A stretch of 64,000 bases of DNA from SIG622 sp045652245 (GCA_045652245.1 JAZRTY010000033.1:186001-250000), one strand, 5' to 3'; shown: positions 25,229 to 34,039, numbered from the stretch's first letter. Notes: generated by a model from the sequence alone, not told the origin. Program-made: numbers and translations.

Positions 25229-26245
25229 TTATTTTCTCAAAAATTCTCTGATTTTTTCGGCACGCTTTGCATCTCTGAATTCAGGAGCACTTGCCTTCTC
25301 ATCACCGGAAATTATATGAGCCGGCATACATTCGATAAGAAGCTGAATCAGATTTTTGTCTTTCAATTCCTCGATAAGTCCACATTCCTTTGCAAGTGCA
25401 ATATCCGACCAGAGATGTAAAAACTCTTCTGTGCTAATACTTCTTGTAAAGTATAATACACCATACGAACGCCAAAGCTTGTCAATTTCAAAGGCCGCCG
25501 AAGCTTTATAATTCTTGCGAAGCTCTCTCTCCTTTTCCGCAATAGCATTTACGGTTTCGGAAAGATTTTTTATAGTGTCCTCCTCGGAAACACCCAACGT
25601 CATTTGATTTGAAATCTGATATATTTCACCGTCAGCACCGCTACCTTCACCGTAAAAACCTCTTACGGTAAGACCGCGCCTTGTACAAAGCTCAATAACT
25701 GCCTTCATATAATTATTTCTCGAAAGAAGAGGTAAATGCAGCATTACAGAAGCTCTCATACCCGTTCCGGTGTTTGACGGACAGCAGGTAAGGAATCCGA
25801 GCTTTTCCGAAAAGGAAAACTCAAGCCCTTTAGATAGCATTTCATCAATATCAAGAGCTGCCCGAAGAGCCTCTTCAAGACAAAGTCCCGACCTTATTGC
25901 CTGAATACGCAGGTGATCCTCTTCACCTACCATAATTGAAGTATTACCATTTTCATCATAAATAAGCATTCTGTGCTCACTTGGAGCCATAGCCGCAAAA
26001 TCACGGCTGATGATATGCTCCTCGACGAGGTAATTTTTTTCATTATTTGATTTTGAGGATATATCAAGATAATTATATCGACTCGTACCGTATCTTTCGA
26101 TATTGTTTTTTACCTCTTTTATCATCTGAACTCTCTGTTCTGATGTAAGCTTTGGAGAAAACGGATAATCCTTAATATTTCTCGCAAGCCTTACTCTTGT
26201 GCTGAGAACTATATCATTGTTATTTTTTCCTGTATACCACTTCAA
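25229..26245 (-). CDS. mcsB: Protein arginine kinase McsB
   Basis: A phosphagen-kinase-fold enzyme that phosphorylates arginines on proteins, marking them for ClpCP. Conserved parts are DIVLSTRVRLARNIKDYPF, the ATP-loop region HLRIQAIRSGLCLEEA, CPSNTGTGMRASVMLHLP (active-site cysteine) and RGFYGEGSGADG. Two starts are possible. GTG at 26254 overlaps the mcsA stop (GTGA), but TTG at 26245 is 8 nt behind AGGGG and is preferred here; the difference is three residues. McsA, encoded upstream, activates it. Confidence 0.95.
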   Translation of the reverse strand: MKWYTGKNNNDIVLSTRVRLARNIKDYPFSPKLTSEQRVQMIKEVKNNIERYGTSRYNYLDISSKSNNEKNYLVEEHIISRDFAAMAPSEHRMLIYDENGNTSIMVGEEDHLRIQAIRSGLCLEEALRAALDIDEMLSKGLEFSFSEKLGFLTCCPSNTGTGMRASVMLHLPLLSRNNYMKAVIELCTRRGLTVRGFYGEGSGADGEIYQISNQMTLGVSEEDTIKNLSETVNAIAEKERELRKNYKASAAFEIDKLWRSYGVLYFTRSISTEEFLHLWSDIALAKECGLIEELKDKNLIQLLIECMPAHIISGDEKASAPEFRDAKRAEKIREFLRK

Positions 26246-26250
26246 AGCTA

Positions 26251-26811
26251 TCACCCCTGCTTATCATTGTTGTCATTCTTTATGTTTTCCTCAAGAAGTT
26301 TAATCGCATCACGGATTTTTGCTGCATTTTCATATTCCTGTGCTTCTACTGCACTTTGCAAATCATTTCGTAGCTTTTCAATTTTTCTTTCGGTTGAAGC
26401 ATTTTCACAAATACCCGATGGCAGCTTACCTTTATACTCACTTGAGGAATGAAGCTTCTGAAGCACAGCCTTACACAAATCAGAAAAAGTATTATAACAC
26501 TCGCTGCAGCCGAACTTACCGTTCTTACGGAATTCCCTCTCACTCATTCCGCATCTCGGGCAAATCGCTTGTTTTGCAGAGGTAGGTTGACTATGTGGAG
26601 CTCCGGTTAAAAAGGAGGAAAAGCTACCTCCAAAAAATTCATCAAATATCGATTTTCCGGAAAAAAGTCCTTCTCCCATAATAGAAGCAGACGTTGAAAG
26701 TCCGAGCTTTTTAGCGCATTCCGGACACAAATGAGCTTCAGTTACATTTCCGTTTTCCGAATGAGTATAGTGAAAAGTAGCACTGTTTGATTTACAATTC
26801 TCACATAACAT
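26251..26811 (-). CDS. mcsA: McsA, zinc-binding activator of McsB
   Basis: 186 residues with N-terminal CENC...CPEC and a second CPRC...CSEC cysteine set, which bind zinc, and a C-terminal UVR motif (EAQEYENAAKIRDAIKLLEE). McsA stimulates McsB and modulates CtsR under heat and oxidative or metal stress. GGGGGT precedes the ATG. The gene lies 18 bp after ctsR and touches mcsB, the standard order. Confidence 0.95.
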   Translation of the reverse strand: MLCENCKSNSATFHYTHSENGNVTEAHLCPECAKKLGLSTSASIMGEGLFSGKSIFDEFFGGSFSSFLTGAPHSQPTSAKQAICPRCGMSEREFRKNGKFGCSECYNTFSDLCKAVLQKLHSSSEYKGKLPSGICENASTERKIEKLRNDLQSAVEAQEYENAAKIRDAIKLLEENIKNDNNDKQG

Positions 26812-26829
26812 AATAATTACCCCCTATCT

Positions 26830-27285
26830 TTAATCCTGCATTATCGATAATAGTGCAGATTTGAATATTTCTGCCCTCATAAAATCATCATACCCTTTCG
26901 GTACCTCTGAGAAAACATTGTTTTTCAGTACCGACGAGAGAATTCTCGCTTCACGCGCAGAAATAATATCTTTTGAATACATATCCTTGATTATATAAAC
27001 GACACTTTCGGCATCTATGCTGTTACCGATAGCACCGAGTACATGACACATATACAGCGAACCATCCATTTTTGGCCTTATAATCTTAATGTACCCGCCG
27101 CCACCTCTGCGACTTTCAACGATATAACCACGTTCCTTTGTAAATCTTGATGTAATTACGTAATTTATCTGACTCGGAACACACCCTATAAGATTTGCAA
27201 GCTCATTTCTGCGAAGCTCACAAATCCCATCCTGACGGTCAAGCATCTCTTCAATTAAATTTGCAATTCTTTCGGTAATAAGCAT
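26830..27285 (-). CDS. ctsR: Transcriptional repressor CtsR
   Basis: Repressor of class III heat-shock genes. The N-terminal winged HTH is visible (MLITERIANLIEEML; LANLIGCVPSQINYVITSRF) with the glycine-rich wing RRGGGGYIKI that senses heat in B. subtilis CtsR. The dimerisation part follows. ATG at 27285 lies 8 nt from GAGG; the in-frame GTG at 27294 is inside that site. Two perfect CtsR operators precede the gene, so it is autoregulated. Confidence 0.97.
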   Translation of the reverse strand: MLITERIANLIEEMLDRQDGICELRRNELANLIGCVPSQINYVITSRFTKERGYIVESRRGGGGYIKIIRPKMDGSLYMCHVLGAIGNSIDAESVVYIIKDMYSKDIISAREARILSSVLKNNVFSEVPKGYDDFMRAEIFKSALLSIMQD

Positions 27286-27315
27286 ATTTCTCACCTCTTA
27301 TCAAATTCTGTAATT

Positions 27316-27344
27316 ATTATAATCCAAAGGTCAAAGATAGTCAA
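27316..27344 (-). promoter_or_regulatory. Sigma-A promoter of the ctsR operon
   Basis: Minus strand: TTGACT (27344-27339), 17 bp, TATAAT (27321-27316). The -35 and spacer are covered by a CtsR box. Confidence 0.88.
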
Positions 27345-27345
27345 A
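27329..27345 (+). promoter_or_regulatory. CtsR operator 1
   Basis: GGTCAAA-GAT-AGTCAAA is a perfect tandem heptad with 3-bp spacer (consensus RGTCAAA-N3-RGTCAAA). It lies exactly over the promoter. Further GTCAA copies at 27346-27360 may extend the site. Confidence 0.95.
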
Positions 27346-27382
27346 GTCAATTAAAGTCAATCTCAGTTCATCAACTCTGATT

Positions 27383-27399
27383 TTTGACCATTTTTGACC
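27383..27399 (-). promoter_or_regulatory. CtsR operator 2
   Basis: On the minus strand GGTCAAA-AAT-GGTCAAA, again a perfect heptad pair, 38 bp upstream of operator 1 and in opposite orientation. Confidence 0.93.
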
Positions 27400-27457
27400 T
27401 TAAAACTCTGTTTTTCGTAAATTTTCAAAAAATCCTTAAATAATTCAAAGTAAAAAC

Positions 27458-27486
27458 TTGCAAAAACAACAAAATTGATTTATAAT
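27458..27486 (+). promoter_or_regulatory. Sigma-A promoter of the VanY-like gene
   Basis: TTGCAA (27458-27463), 17 bp, TATAAT (27481-27486). Divergent from the ctsR promoter; the nearer CtsR box is about 58 bp upstream of this -35. Confidence 0.8.
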
Positions 27487-27571
27487 ACTAATAATAATTA
27501 TAGCATACTCTCTGTGTCGAAAAATATCCATTGATAGTTTTTTGCTATTTATAAGCCTGAAAGGACAAAAA

Positions 27572-29167
27572 ATGAATAATAATACACCACCAAACAAACG
27601 CGCCCCCTTACGTGTTCCACCGAAAAACAAACCGACTAAAACTGCCGAACCAAAATCCGTACCGCAAAGAAAGCCAGTACAGGCAAAAGTACCTCAAAGC
27701 ATACAGAACAGCCGGAAGGTTCCACAGAGGATAAATAATAAAAAAACTCCTTTGCAAATAGCAAAGGAAAAAGAGCTTAAAGCCAAAATAGCAGAGAAAA
27801 AGCGCAAAGAGGAGCTTTTAAATAGACAGTATCAGGAGCAACTACGCATCGAGCGTAAAAGAAAGCTTCAGATACTCAAAAGCAAGTCAATCAATGTCGC
27901 AAAAAACATTCTTTTCGGCATAATAACAGCACTTGTGATTTTCGCTGTAATCTGTTTTGCATATTACAGAAACATGTCGAAATTTGCAGGCAATGTAACC
28001 ACATATAAAATTGAATTTTATGAATATCTTGACAAAAACTCAGAGGATGAGAACACAATAAAAAAGCTTGACTCCCGACAAAAAGGTGCGGAAGCACCTG
28101 AGCTTACTCTTTCCGAGGCGTTATATGTAAATGCAGACAATGTGTATCTTCCCTATTCTGAGATTGCCGGATATTTTGACTTTACAATGTCCGGGGACAA
28201 TGAAACAAGAACAATACTTGTAGGCACCTCACAGGGAGAATATTCTGAAAAAAACACAGCTGTCTTTAAAATCGAAACAAAAGAAATAACTCTTAACGGT
28301 TCCGCCGGTAACCTTAGATCAGATTCACTTTTCAGAAATAATGAGCTGTACATACCGTTTGATTTTTTTGAAACCTATGTGAAAGGTATTGAAATAAAAC
28401 TTTTTAACGGCAAAAAACAGACAACTGTTTCAATCACAAAAACAGCACCGGAGATTTGTTTTTCTGCATCGGCAAACATCCCCCTCGAAATGCCGAACGT
28501 TTCAAGCATCATAAATGATGCAAAGCTCTCACATGAATATACAATTGACCTTTCGGAATACGAGCAATATATAAATCCTCAAAACCCGGAGGAATACCTG
28601 ATACTTGTAAATCTTGATAACAGACTTGACGAAACTTATATGCCCGATGACCTTACAGACCTTATACACACAAGGAACGACAGAGTGGCACAGCAAATGA
28701 GACTTTCTGCCGCAAAATCTCTTGAAGCATTCCTGAAGGCTGCATATGCTGCAGGTCACTCGGATGTAACGGTTACAAGTGCATTCAGAAGCTATGCATA
28801 TCAGAGCAGCCTTTTTAATGACAGGCTCAGGCAGAATAAGATTACCTACGGAGACGCACTTGCAGAAGCAAAAACTGCTGAATTCACAGCATACCCCGGT
28901 TCAAGTGAACACCAAAGTGGTCTGTGCTGTGATATGCACAATCTCCCGTCGGCAATGCAGTCGTTTGCTTCGCAGGAGGCGTACACCTGGCTTTACGAGC
29001 ATGCTGCCGATTTTGGCTTTATACTTCGTTATCCAAAATCCAAGGAGGATATAACAGGCATAAAATTTGAGCCCTGGCACTTCAGGTTTGTCGGACGTTA
29101 CCACGCACAAAAGATAATGGAAAGCGGTCTGTGTCTTGAAGAGTATATAGAGAGTCTTAAAGGATAA
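27572..29167 (+). CDS. Membrane-anchored M15 (VanY-like) D-Ala-D-Ala carboxypeptidase
   Basis: 531 residues. A Pro/Lys/Arg-rich cytoplasmic head (1-60) and a charged helix (60-108) precede one TM helix (about 112-132). Outside come a beta-rich domain resembling the copper-amine-oxidase-type stalk repeat (VYLPYSEIAGYF, ELYIPFDFFETY) and a C-terminal VanY domain. Zinc ligands are in GSSEHQSGLCCD and EPWHFRFVG; substrate motif TSAFRSYAYQ is present. Such enzymes trim D-alanine from peptidoglycan stem peptides. No vancomycin-resistance genes are nearby, so a housekeeping role is likely. AAAGGA precedes the ATG at 27572. The basic cytoplasmic head is longer than usual. Confidence 0.88.
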   Translation: MNNNTPPNKRAPLRVPPKNKPTKTAEPKSVPQRKPVQAKVPQSIQNSRKVPQRINNKKTPLQIAKEKELKAKIAEKKRKEELLNRQYQEQLRIERKRKLQILKSKSINVAKNILFGIITALVIFAVICFAYYRNMSKFAGNVTTYKIEFYEYLDKNSEDENTIKKLDSRQKGAEAPELTLSEALYVNADNVYLPYSEIAGYFDFTMSGDNETRTILVGTSQGEYSEKNTAVFKIETKEITLNGSAGNLRSDSLFRNNELYIPFDFFETYVKGIEIKLFNGKKQTTVSITKTAPEICFSASANIPLEMPNVSSIINDAKLSHEYTIDLSEYEQYINPQNPEEYLILVNLDNRLDETYMPDDLTDLIHTRNDRVAQQMRLSAAKSLEAFLKAAYAAGHSDVTVTSAFRSYAYQSSLFNDRLRQNKITYGDALAEAKTAEFTAYPGSSEHQSGLCCDMHNLPSAMQSFASQEAYTWLYEHAADFGFILRYPKSKEDITGIKFEPWHFRFVGRYHAQKIMESGLCLEEYIESLKG

Positions 29168-29172
29168 AAAAT

Positions 29173-29203
29173 AAAAGTCCACCGATGGGTGGACTTTTAT
29201 TTT
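29173..29203. terminator. Bidirectional terminator between VanY-like and Nudix genes
   Basis: AAAAGTCCACC/GGTGGACTTTT perfect 11-bp stem, GATG loop, T-tracts on both sides. Confidence 0.92.
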
Positions 29204-29973
29204 AATTTACTTTCCAATTTAGATGAAATAAACCTATTAGCTTTTGCAAGAATTGAACGGTCATGAGAGTAATTCAGCACCTTCATTCCCTCTTCAAAGG
29301 TGACAAGCTGATATTCGGAAATTTCCATAATATTCATCCTGATATCCGATTTTTTAAATTTGGCGACAAAGTAAATTGCTTGCTTTTTTACGAAGCTGTT
29401 AACCGAGTAGGAGTAAAACTCACGAAAGCCCTCCTCTATATGAGTATGCACTCCGGTTTCCTCCCATACCTCACGCTCGGCAGTTTCAATTTCATTTTCA
29501 TAAAGCTCAACATGCCCTTTGGGAAAACCTATGTGTCCTGACATATTCTTTACAAGCAAAAATTTTCTTTCCTCATCCTCGTCGGAATATAAAACAGCAC
29601 CACAGCTTTTCTCATAAAGACAAATATAATTTGCATACTTGTTATTAACAAAATTGTCGAGAAGCAACGCAAGCGCAGGCTCGTAAATTACAAAACCACT
29701 CGGTGCTATAACCCACGCATCCTTTTTGGTGTCTCTGCATTTAATAATTGCAATAACCTCACCTGTATATTCAGCAAGCGGAGCCTCTACACCGACAACA
29801 AACGCCTGCTTTTCGCAAGATGCATTTTCTGATATAATAATACCGCAATTGACAGTATGCTTTTTCTTATCCTCTCCGGTTACCCTGTATGTACCCGTAA
29901 CACGAACAGCAACATTTTTGCCCATAATAAATTTTGTACCCCTGTTTACGCCCTGTCTGTTAAGCGATGTCAA
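29197..29973 (-). CDS. Nudix hydrolase with N-terminal inorganic-pyrophosphatase-like domain
   Basis: 258 residues. The C-terminal part is a Nudix domain with a perfect Nudix box at residues 153-175 (G-x5-E-x7-REVWEETG); its beginning SCGAVLYS and FPKGHVELYENE resemble diadenosine tetraphosphate hydrolases. The N-terminal part (about 15-100) resembles the end of small soluble inorganic pyrophosphatases of clostridia (AFVVGVEAPLAEYTGEVIAI, then WVIAPSG), but its metal-binding acidic residues are not conserved. The fusion would join two diphosphate-related folds. TTG at 29973 lies 8 nt after AAGGAGG; the GTG at 29982 is inside that site. Substrate unknown. Confidence 0.8.
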   Translation of the reverse strand: MTSLNRQGVNRGTKFIMGKNVAVRVTGTYRVTGEDKKKHTVNCGIIISENASCEKQAFVVGVEAPLAEYTGEVIAIIKCRDTKKDAWVIAPSGFVIYEPALALLLDNFVNNKYANYICLYEKSCGAVLYSDEDEERKFLLVKNMSGHIGFPKGHVELYENEIETAEREVWEETGVHTHIEEGFREFYSYSVNSFVKKQAIYFVAKFKKSDIRMNIMEISEYQLVTFEEGMKVLNYSHDRSILAKANRFISSKLESKLK

Positions 29974-30008
29974 AGCTTCCACCTCCTTACACTTCTATTT
30001 AATTTTAT

Positions 30009-30037
30009 ATTATATCACAAATTACATCACATTTCAA
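30009..30037 (-). promoter_or_regulatory. Sigma-A promoter of the Nudix gene
   Basis: Minus strand: TTGAAA (30037-30032), 17 bp ending TTTGTGA, TATAAT (30014-30009). Confidence 0.87.
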
Positions 30038-30066
30038 TAGAAAATACAAATTTTTTCAACAAAGCA

Positions 30067-30095
30067 GACTAATTTTACAATTTTACCCATATAAT
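30067..30095 (+). promoter_or_regulatory. Sigma-E-like promoter of sigK
   Basis: GACTAAT (30067-30073), 14 bp, CATATAAT (30088-30095). The -10 fits the mother-cell sigma-E consensus CATAnAnT; the -35 fits less well. Confidence 0.5.
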
Positions 30096-30127
30096 TCAAT
30101 AATAAAAACCTAATTTAAGGAGAAAAT

Positions 30128-30802
30128 ATGCTTCCTGTTTCAATGATTCTTTTCGGCGCATACTGCCTGTTTTTGAAAATATCATCAAATTCAGCTTTTC
30201 CTCCCCCACTTACCGAAAGCGAGGAAAAGGAATACTTCAAAAAAGCAAGAAACGGAGATATGAATGCAAGAAATACGCTGATTGAGAGAAACCTCAGACT
30301 TGTAGCGCATATTGCGAAAAAGTATTATACACAAAGCTGCGATAATGACGACCTTATTTCAATCGGAACAATCGGACTTATAAAGGCAATAGATTCATAC
30401 GACTATAAAAGCGGAACAAGGTTCGCAACCTATGCCGGAAAATGTCTTCAGAACGAAATACTTATGTATTTCCGGTCACAAAAAAAGCTTGCCTGTGAAA
30501 CCTTTATGTCTGATACGGTAGACACCGATAAGGACGGAAATCCACTGACATATATGGATATAATAAGCTGCGACGATGATACCTTTGAGCAAATCGAACT
30601 TAAAATCAACAGTACCAAAGCATTGAGGGCTGTTGAAACAGTGCTTGACGCAAGAGAGAGAGAAATAATAATCCTTCGATACGGACTTTCCGGAGAACGA
30701 GCGATAACACAACGTGAAATATCGCAAAGACTCGGAATATCACGAAGCTATGTTTCAAGAATTGAAAAAAGCGCACTTGAGAAGCTTCGGGCTCAATTTT
30801 AG
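30128..30802 (+). CDS. sigK: RNA polymerase sporulation sigma factor SigK
   Basis: Late mother-cell sigma factor (224 residues). The N-terminus carries the hydrophobic pro-sequence (MILFGAYCLFLKISSNSAFP) removed by SpoIVFB in species with processing. Region 2 contains NLRLVAHIAKKYY, DDLISIGTIGLIKAIDSYD and RFATYAGKCLQNEI. Region 4 contains REREIIILRYGLSGE and QRLGISRSYVSRIEKSALEKL. The frame is uninterrupted, so no skin-type element is inserted. AAGGAG precedes the ATG. It shows the organism has the late sporulation programme. Confidence 0.95.
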   Translation: MLPVSMILFGAYCLFLKISSNSAFPPPLTESEEKEYFKKARNGDMNARNTLIERNLRLVAHIAKKYYTQSCDNDDLISIGTIGLIKAIDSYDYKSGTRFATYAGKCLQNEILMYFRSQKKLACETFMSDTVDTDKDGNPLTYMDIISCDDDTFEQIELKINSTKALRAVETVLDAREREIIILRYGLSGERAITQREISQRLGISRSYVSRIEKSALEKLRAQF

Positions 30803-31050
30803 CTCTCCTTTCTTCTTATATCCGAAAAGAAGCTTAAAAAAGAAAAAATCGTATACACAATCACAAAAAATACCACCTGATAAAAGGGAGTAAAGCCGAC
30901 TACAGAAGAAACAAATGTGCCAAGAGCCGAATAAAGCACCTCAAAATTTATTTTATTCTTATAAATTATGTGCAAATTTAAAATTTCAACTATAATGAAA
31001 AGCCACAAAAAATAAAGTAAAATATGCAAAAAAAACACCACCGTTCTCAT
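30799..31050 (-). CDS. Possible small membrane protein (low confidence)
   Basis: An 83-codon frame with two hydrophobic stretches and a charged tail (SDIRRKES). Its stop overlaps the sigK stop in a convergent arrangement, as also seen at 35236. Against it: the ATG lies in the loop of the terminator of the upstream gene and no ribosome site is present. No family recognised. Confidence 0.3.
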   Translation of the reverse strand: MRTVVFFLHILLYFLWLFIIVEILNLHIIYKNKINFEVLYSALGTFVSSVVGFTPFYQVVFFVIVYTIFSFLSFFSDIRRKES

Positions 31051-31068
31051 TATATTATCGGTGGTGTT
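31026..31068 (-). terminator. Terminator after the SLH surface protein gene
   Basis: AACACCACCG/CGGTGGTGTT stem with a 15-nt loop, followed by TTTTTTTG on minus. Confidence 0.9.
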
Positions 31069-31075
31069 TACTTTT

Positions 31076-33967
31076 TTATTCAGTTTTAAAAATTTTACTT
31101 TGATTTTCCAGTATAAAATTCCGAAGCCCGATATAGCGATGGAAAATCGTAGCAACCTCAGCACGGGTAATATCAGAAGTAAGACGAAGTGTGTTATCAT
31201 CATATCCCTTGATTATTCCGGATACAACGAGCTTACCTGCCGAACCCTTCTGTTCATCCGTCAGATCTGCAACATCAGAAAATTCCGAAATCACCTCGTC
31301 TGAGTTTTCAAGCTCAAAAAAATCAAGAAGCTCTGCAAAAACAGTAACTACGTCCATTCGTGTTATCGCCTTTTGAGAGTCAAGTAAGAGTATGCCGTTT
31401 TCATCCTTTGCTACAAGATTATCTATATACCCCATCTTGTATAGTTCTCTAACATACCCCGATGCCCACTCCGGTACATCATAAAAATCCTGTTTTTCTT
31501 CTGATACAGTTACCTCTTCCTCTACATTTCCGGTTACTTCAATGTCATTATTATCTTCTTCAATCTCTATACCCAGAATTCTTCCGACAACAGTGCAGAA
31601 TTCGCTTCTTGTCATATTTCTGCCCGGCATAAAATAACGGTTCCCATCATTATCAAGCTCACCGCTAAAATATCCGTCACGGTACATTTCATATGCGGTT
31701 TTTCTTGCCCAATGCATCTCAGTATCAAGGAAAGGATATTTTTCACTTATTATATCAATAGAGGCTATGGATTTTCCAAGCCTTGCTATAAGCCTGTATT
31801 CCTTCCCCTCGGTAATCGGATAAAACTCAAAATTAATATTGTCAAAAATGGCGTCGTATATTGATGCCTTTATATAACCCTCTGTGTAGTTTTCTATCGA
31901 ATCGACTATTATTACTTCTTCTGCTTCTATTTCGTCTGATTCTTCGCTTTCATCCGTGTCATTCACATCAGAGCTACTCTCTGTATCTGTGATATCTTCC
32001 GTATCATCAGCTATAGCTTCCTCCAAGCTTTCAGAAGAATCAGTACTTTCTACATCAACATTTTCTATAATGTCACTTTCAGCATCAACATTTTCGGAAG
32101 TTTCTTCTTTTACCTCTTCGTCTTTGATATATATTTCCCAGACAATACTTTCCTCTGAATATTGTATAGGTAAAGTATTGTGAGACACCGAAATTTTAAG
32201 AACTGCGCTATCCTCAAAGGGTGTAATCAAGGTATCGTCACTTTTTATAACAAAATCACTTACCGTATCAATAATGTTCACATAGCCTACTTCAAACTCG
32301 GCAGACGAATCACCCTTGCGTGTCTGTAAAATTATACTTGCTGTACCGGTTTTACCGTTCGGCACAAAAACGTTGTCCTTTGTTTTGCCAAATTCTTCGT
32401 CAACAGTAAGGTTATAGTAATCATATTCAGGCTTTACAGGGAAAAGCTTATCGTCGGCAAATAAAATATCTCCGGAAAGCTCAAGCTCCACCTTTTCATT
32501 AAATATCAAATGGTTACTCGGGTATTTCGCAGCATATTCAGGTGTTTCCCCACTTTTTGCAGTATTCAGAAATATAAGTCCGTCAGAGACACGTCTTTCA
32601 TAACCGTCACTCGGGATGTTCTTTAAATTTGCATAACCCTCGCCGATATCGGCAGCATAAAAGGTCGTAGAACCACCGCCATCAAAATTCAGAGCAGTAA
32701 CACAGCCCTTGCTTTTCAGATACTCTGAAAGCTCCTTTATTGTAAAGCCGTAGCTTTCACCTGCTCTTCTTCCGTCAACGCATACGAAAACAACAGTTCC
32801 GTCTCCCCTTACACCGACAGCAGTTCTCGGCTGACGGCTTGTAAAAATACTGTCATTGGGTATTTCGGCAAATTCACCGTCTTCCAGGATTATATTCCCT
32901 GCACCGAAAATATTTATGCAATTTTCAAAGCTTTGAGAAATTTCCGTCTTCAAAACAAGCTCGTCTCCGACCTTCAAGTGAGAAACAGTACTGCCGAATT
33001 GTTCCTTCGGAACACAAAGCACAAAACAATCTTCGGGAATTTCGCTATTCATTGAATTATCGCGTATTTCAGTGATTACAAGCGAAAGCTCTGAATTTAT
33101 TTCAATATTTTCATCGGTAAATGAATACGGCGAAAAATCAAACGAAAGTTCTTCATCTTCGCGCATTTCATCAGGTGTATCTTCAATAACTTTTTCATCT
33201 TCCGATTCTACTTCTGTTTTAACTTCATTTTCAGCTTCTGTTTCTGCTTCTGTATCGGTAACAGTTTTTTCATTATCTGCTTCAGGTGCAGTATTTTCAG
33301 CATCAGTAACAGGAGTTTTCGTATCCGAGGTGATTTTTTCTGTTTCTTGTGAATTTTCCTCTGTTTCCTTCACAAATGGTCTCATTACAATTTCAATGCT
33401 TTCAACACTTGACTTTGTTGTACTGTAAAACTTGTCGGTCACAAGATAAAATCCCCAGACAGCAGGAGTTTTATTTATATGAGCAATCGAAAATTCTTCC
33501 TCTCCAAAATACAGCCTTGAGGTGATTTGGGGATACCCAATAATTGCATTTCCACTCTCGTCAAAACCGATTGCAGCCCTGCCGTCACAAGAGGAAACAA
33601 CCTCTCTGCCGTCAATAAGGCAGGAAAGAGGAATACCTGTAGTTGTAATAAAAAAATCGGTATTTATACCACCAACAACTCTGCTTTCTCCATCATAATC
33701 GGCAATACCCTGACCTACAGAGCTTGTTCCGTAAATATATTTTCCGTAAATCGGAAGAATTGCCGTATCGCTCTGCGGTGTATATTCAAAGGAATATATT
33801 TCCTGTCTGTAACCTTTATGAAGCTCAACCGAGCTGCTATATACAAGTCCCGGCGAAACAGTATGTACCGTACTGTCGGCAATAATTGCGTCTTCTTTTG
33901 CAAAAGCTGCATAGGAAAAGGACAAAGAAAATGCAAGAATGCCTGCCAATAATCTTTTAAATTTCAT
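31076..33967 (-). CDS. Surface protein with phosphodiester glycosidase (NAGPA) domain and SLH repeats
   Basis: 963 residues, exported (signal MKFKRLLAGILAFSLSFSYA). A phosphodiester-glycosidase/NAGPA-type domain is split: a first part (VVGGINTDFF, IPLSCLIDGREV), then an acidic Glu/Thr/Asp-rich insert of about 90 residues, then the second part (RTAVGVRGDGTVVFVCVDGR, ALNFDGGGSTTFYA). This family cleaves sugar-phosphodiester bonds, for example on teichoic acids or the mannose-6-phosphate precursor. A beta-rich region with a second acidic insert follows, and three SLH repeats end the protein (about 760-955: SEFCTVVGRIL, ASGYVRELYKMGYI, ITRAEVATIFHRYIG), anchoring it to secondary wall polymer. AAAGGA precedes the ATG at 33967. 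Confidence 0.88.
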   Translation of the reverse strand: MKFKRLLAGILAFSLSFSYAAFAKEDAIIADSTVHTVSPGLVYSSSVELHKGYRQEIYSFEYTPQSDTAILPIYGKYIYGTSSVGQGIADYDGESRVVGGINTDFFITTTGIPLSCLIDGREVVSSCDGRAAIGFDESGNAIIGYPQITSRLYFGEEEFSIAHINKTPAVWGFYLVTDKFYSTTKSSVESIEIVMRPFVKETEENSQETEKITSDTKTPVTDAENTAPEADNEKTVTDTEAETEAENEVKTEVESEDEKVIEDTPDEMREDEELSFDFSPYSFTDENIEINSELSLVITEIRDNSMNSEIPEDCFVLCVPKEQFGSTVSHLKVGDELVLKTEISQSFENCINIFGAGNIILEDGEFAEIPNDSIFTSRQPRTAVGVRGDGTVVFVCVDGRRAGESYGFTIKELSEYLKSKGCVTALNFDGGGSTTFYAADIGEGYANLKNIPSDGYERRVSDGLIFLNTAKSGETPEYAAKYPSNHLIFNEKVELELSGDILFADDKLFPVKPEYDYYNLTVDEEFGKTKDNVFVPNGKTGTASIILQTRKGDSSAEFEVGYVNIIDTVSDFVIKSDDTLITPFEDSAVLKISVSHNTLPIQYSEESIVWEIYIKDEEVKEETSENVDAESDIIENVDVESTDSSESLEEAIADDTEDITDTESSSDVNDTDESEESDEIEAEEVIIVDSIENYTEGYIKASIYDAIFDNINFEFYPITEGKEYRLIARLGKSIASIDIISEKYPFLDTEMHWARKTAYEMYRDGYFSGELDNDGNRYFMPGRNMTRSEFCTVVGRILGIEIEEDNNDIEVTGNVEEEVTVSEEKQDFYDVPEWASGYVRELYKMGYIDNLVAKDENGILLLDSQKAITRMDVVTVFAELLDFFELENSDEVISEFSDVADLTDEQKGSAGKLVVSGIIKGYDDNTLRLTSDITRAEVATIFHRYIGLRNFILENQSKIFKTE

Positions 33968-34010
33968 ATATTTTCCTTTCAAAAAAATAACACTTCACTA
34001 TAACAAATAT

Positions 34011-34039
34011 AGTATATCACAAGAGATACTAAAAATCAA
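34011..34039 (-). promoter_or_regulatory. Sigma-A promoter of the SLH surface protein gene
   Basis: Minus strand: TTGATT (34039-34034), 17 bp ending CTTGTGA, TATACT (34016-34011). Confidence 0.82.

Noticed and set aside
30128..30802. Looked for a skin-type insertion in sigK.
   Set aside because: The reading frame is continuous through regions 2 to 4.
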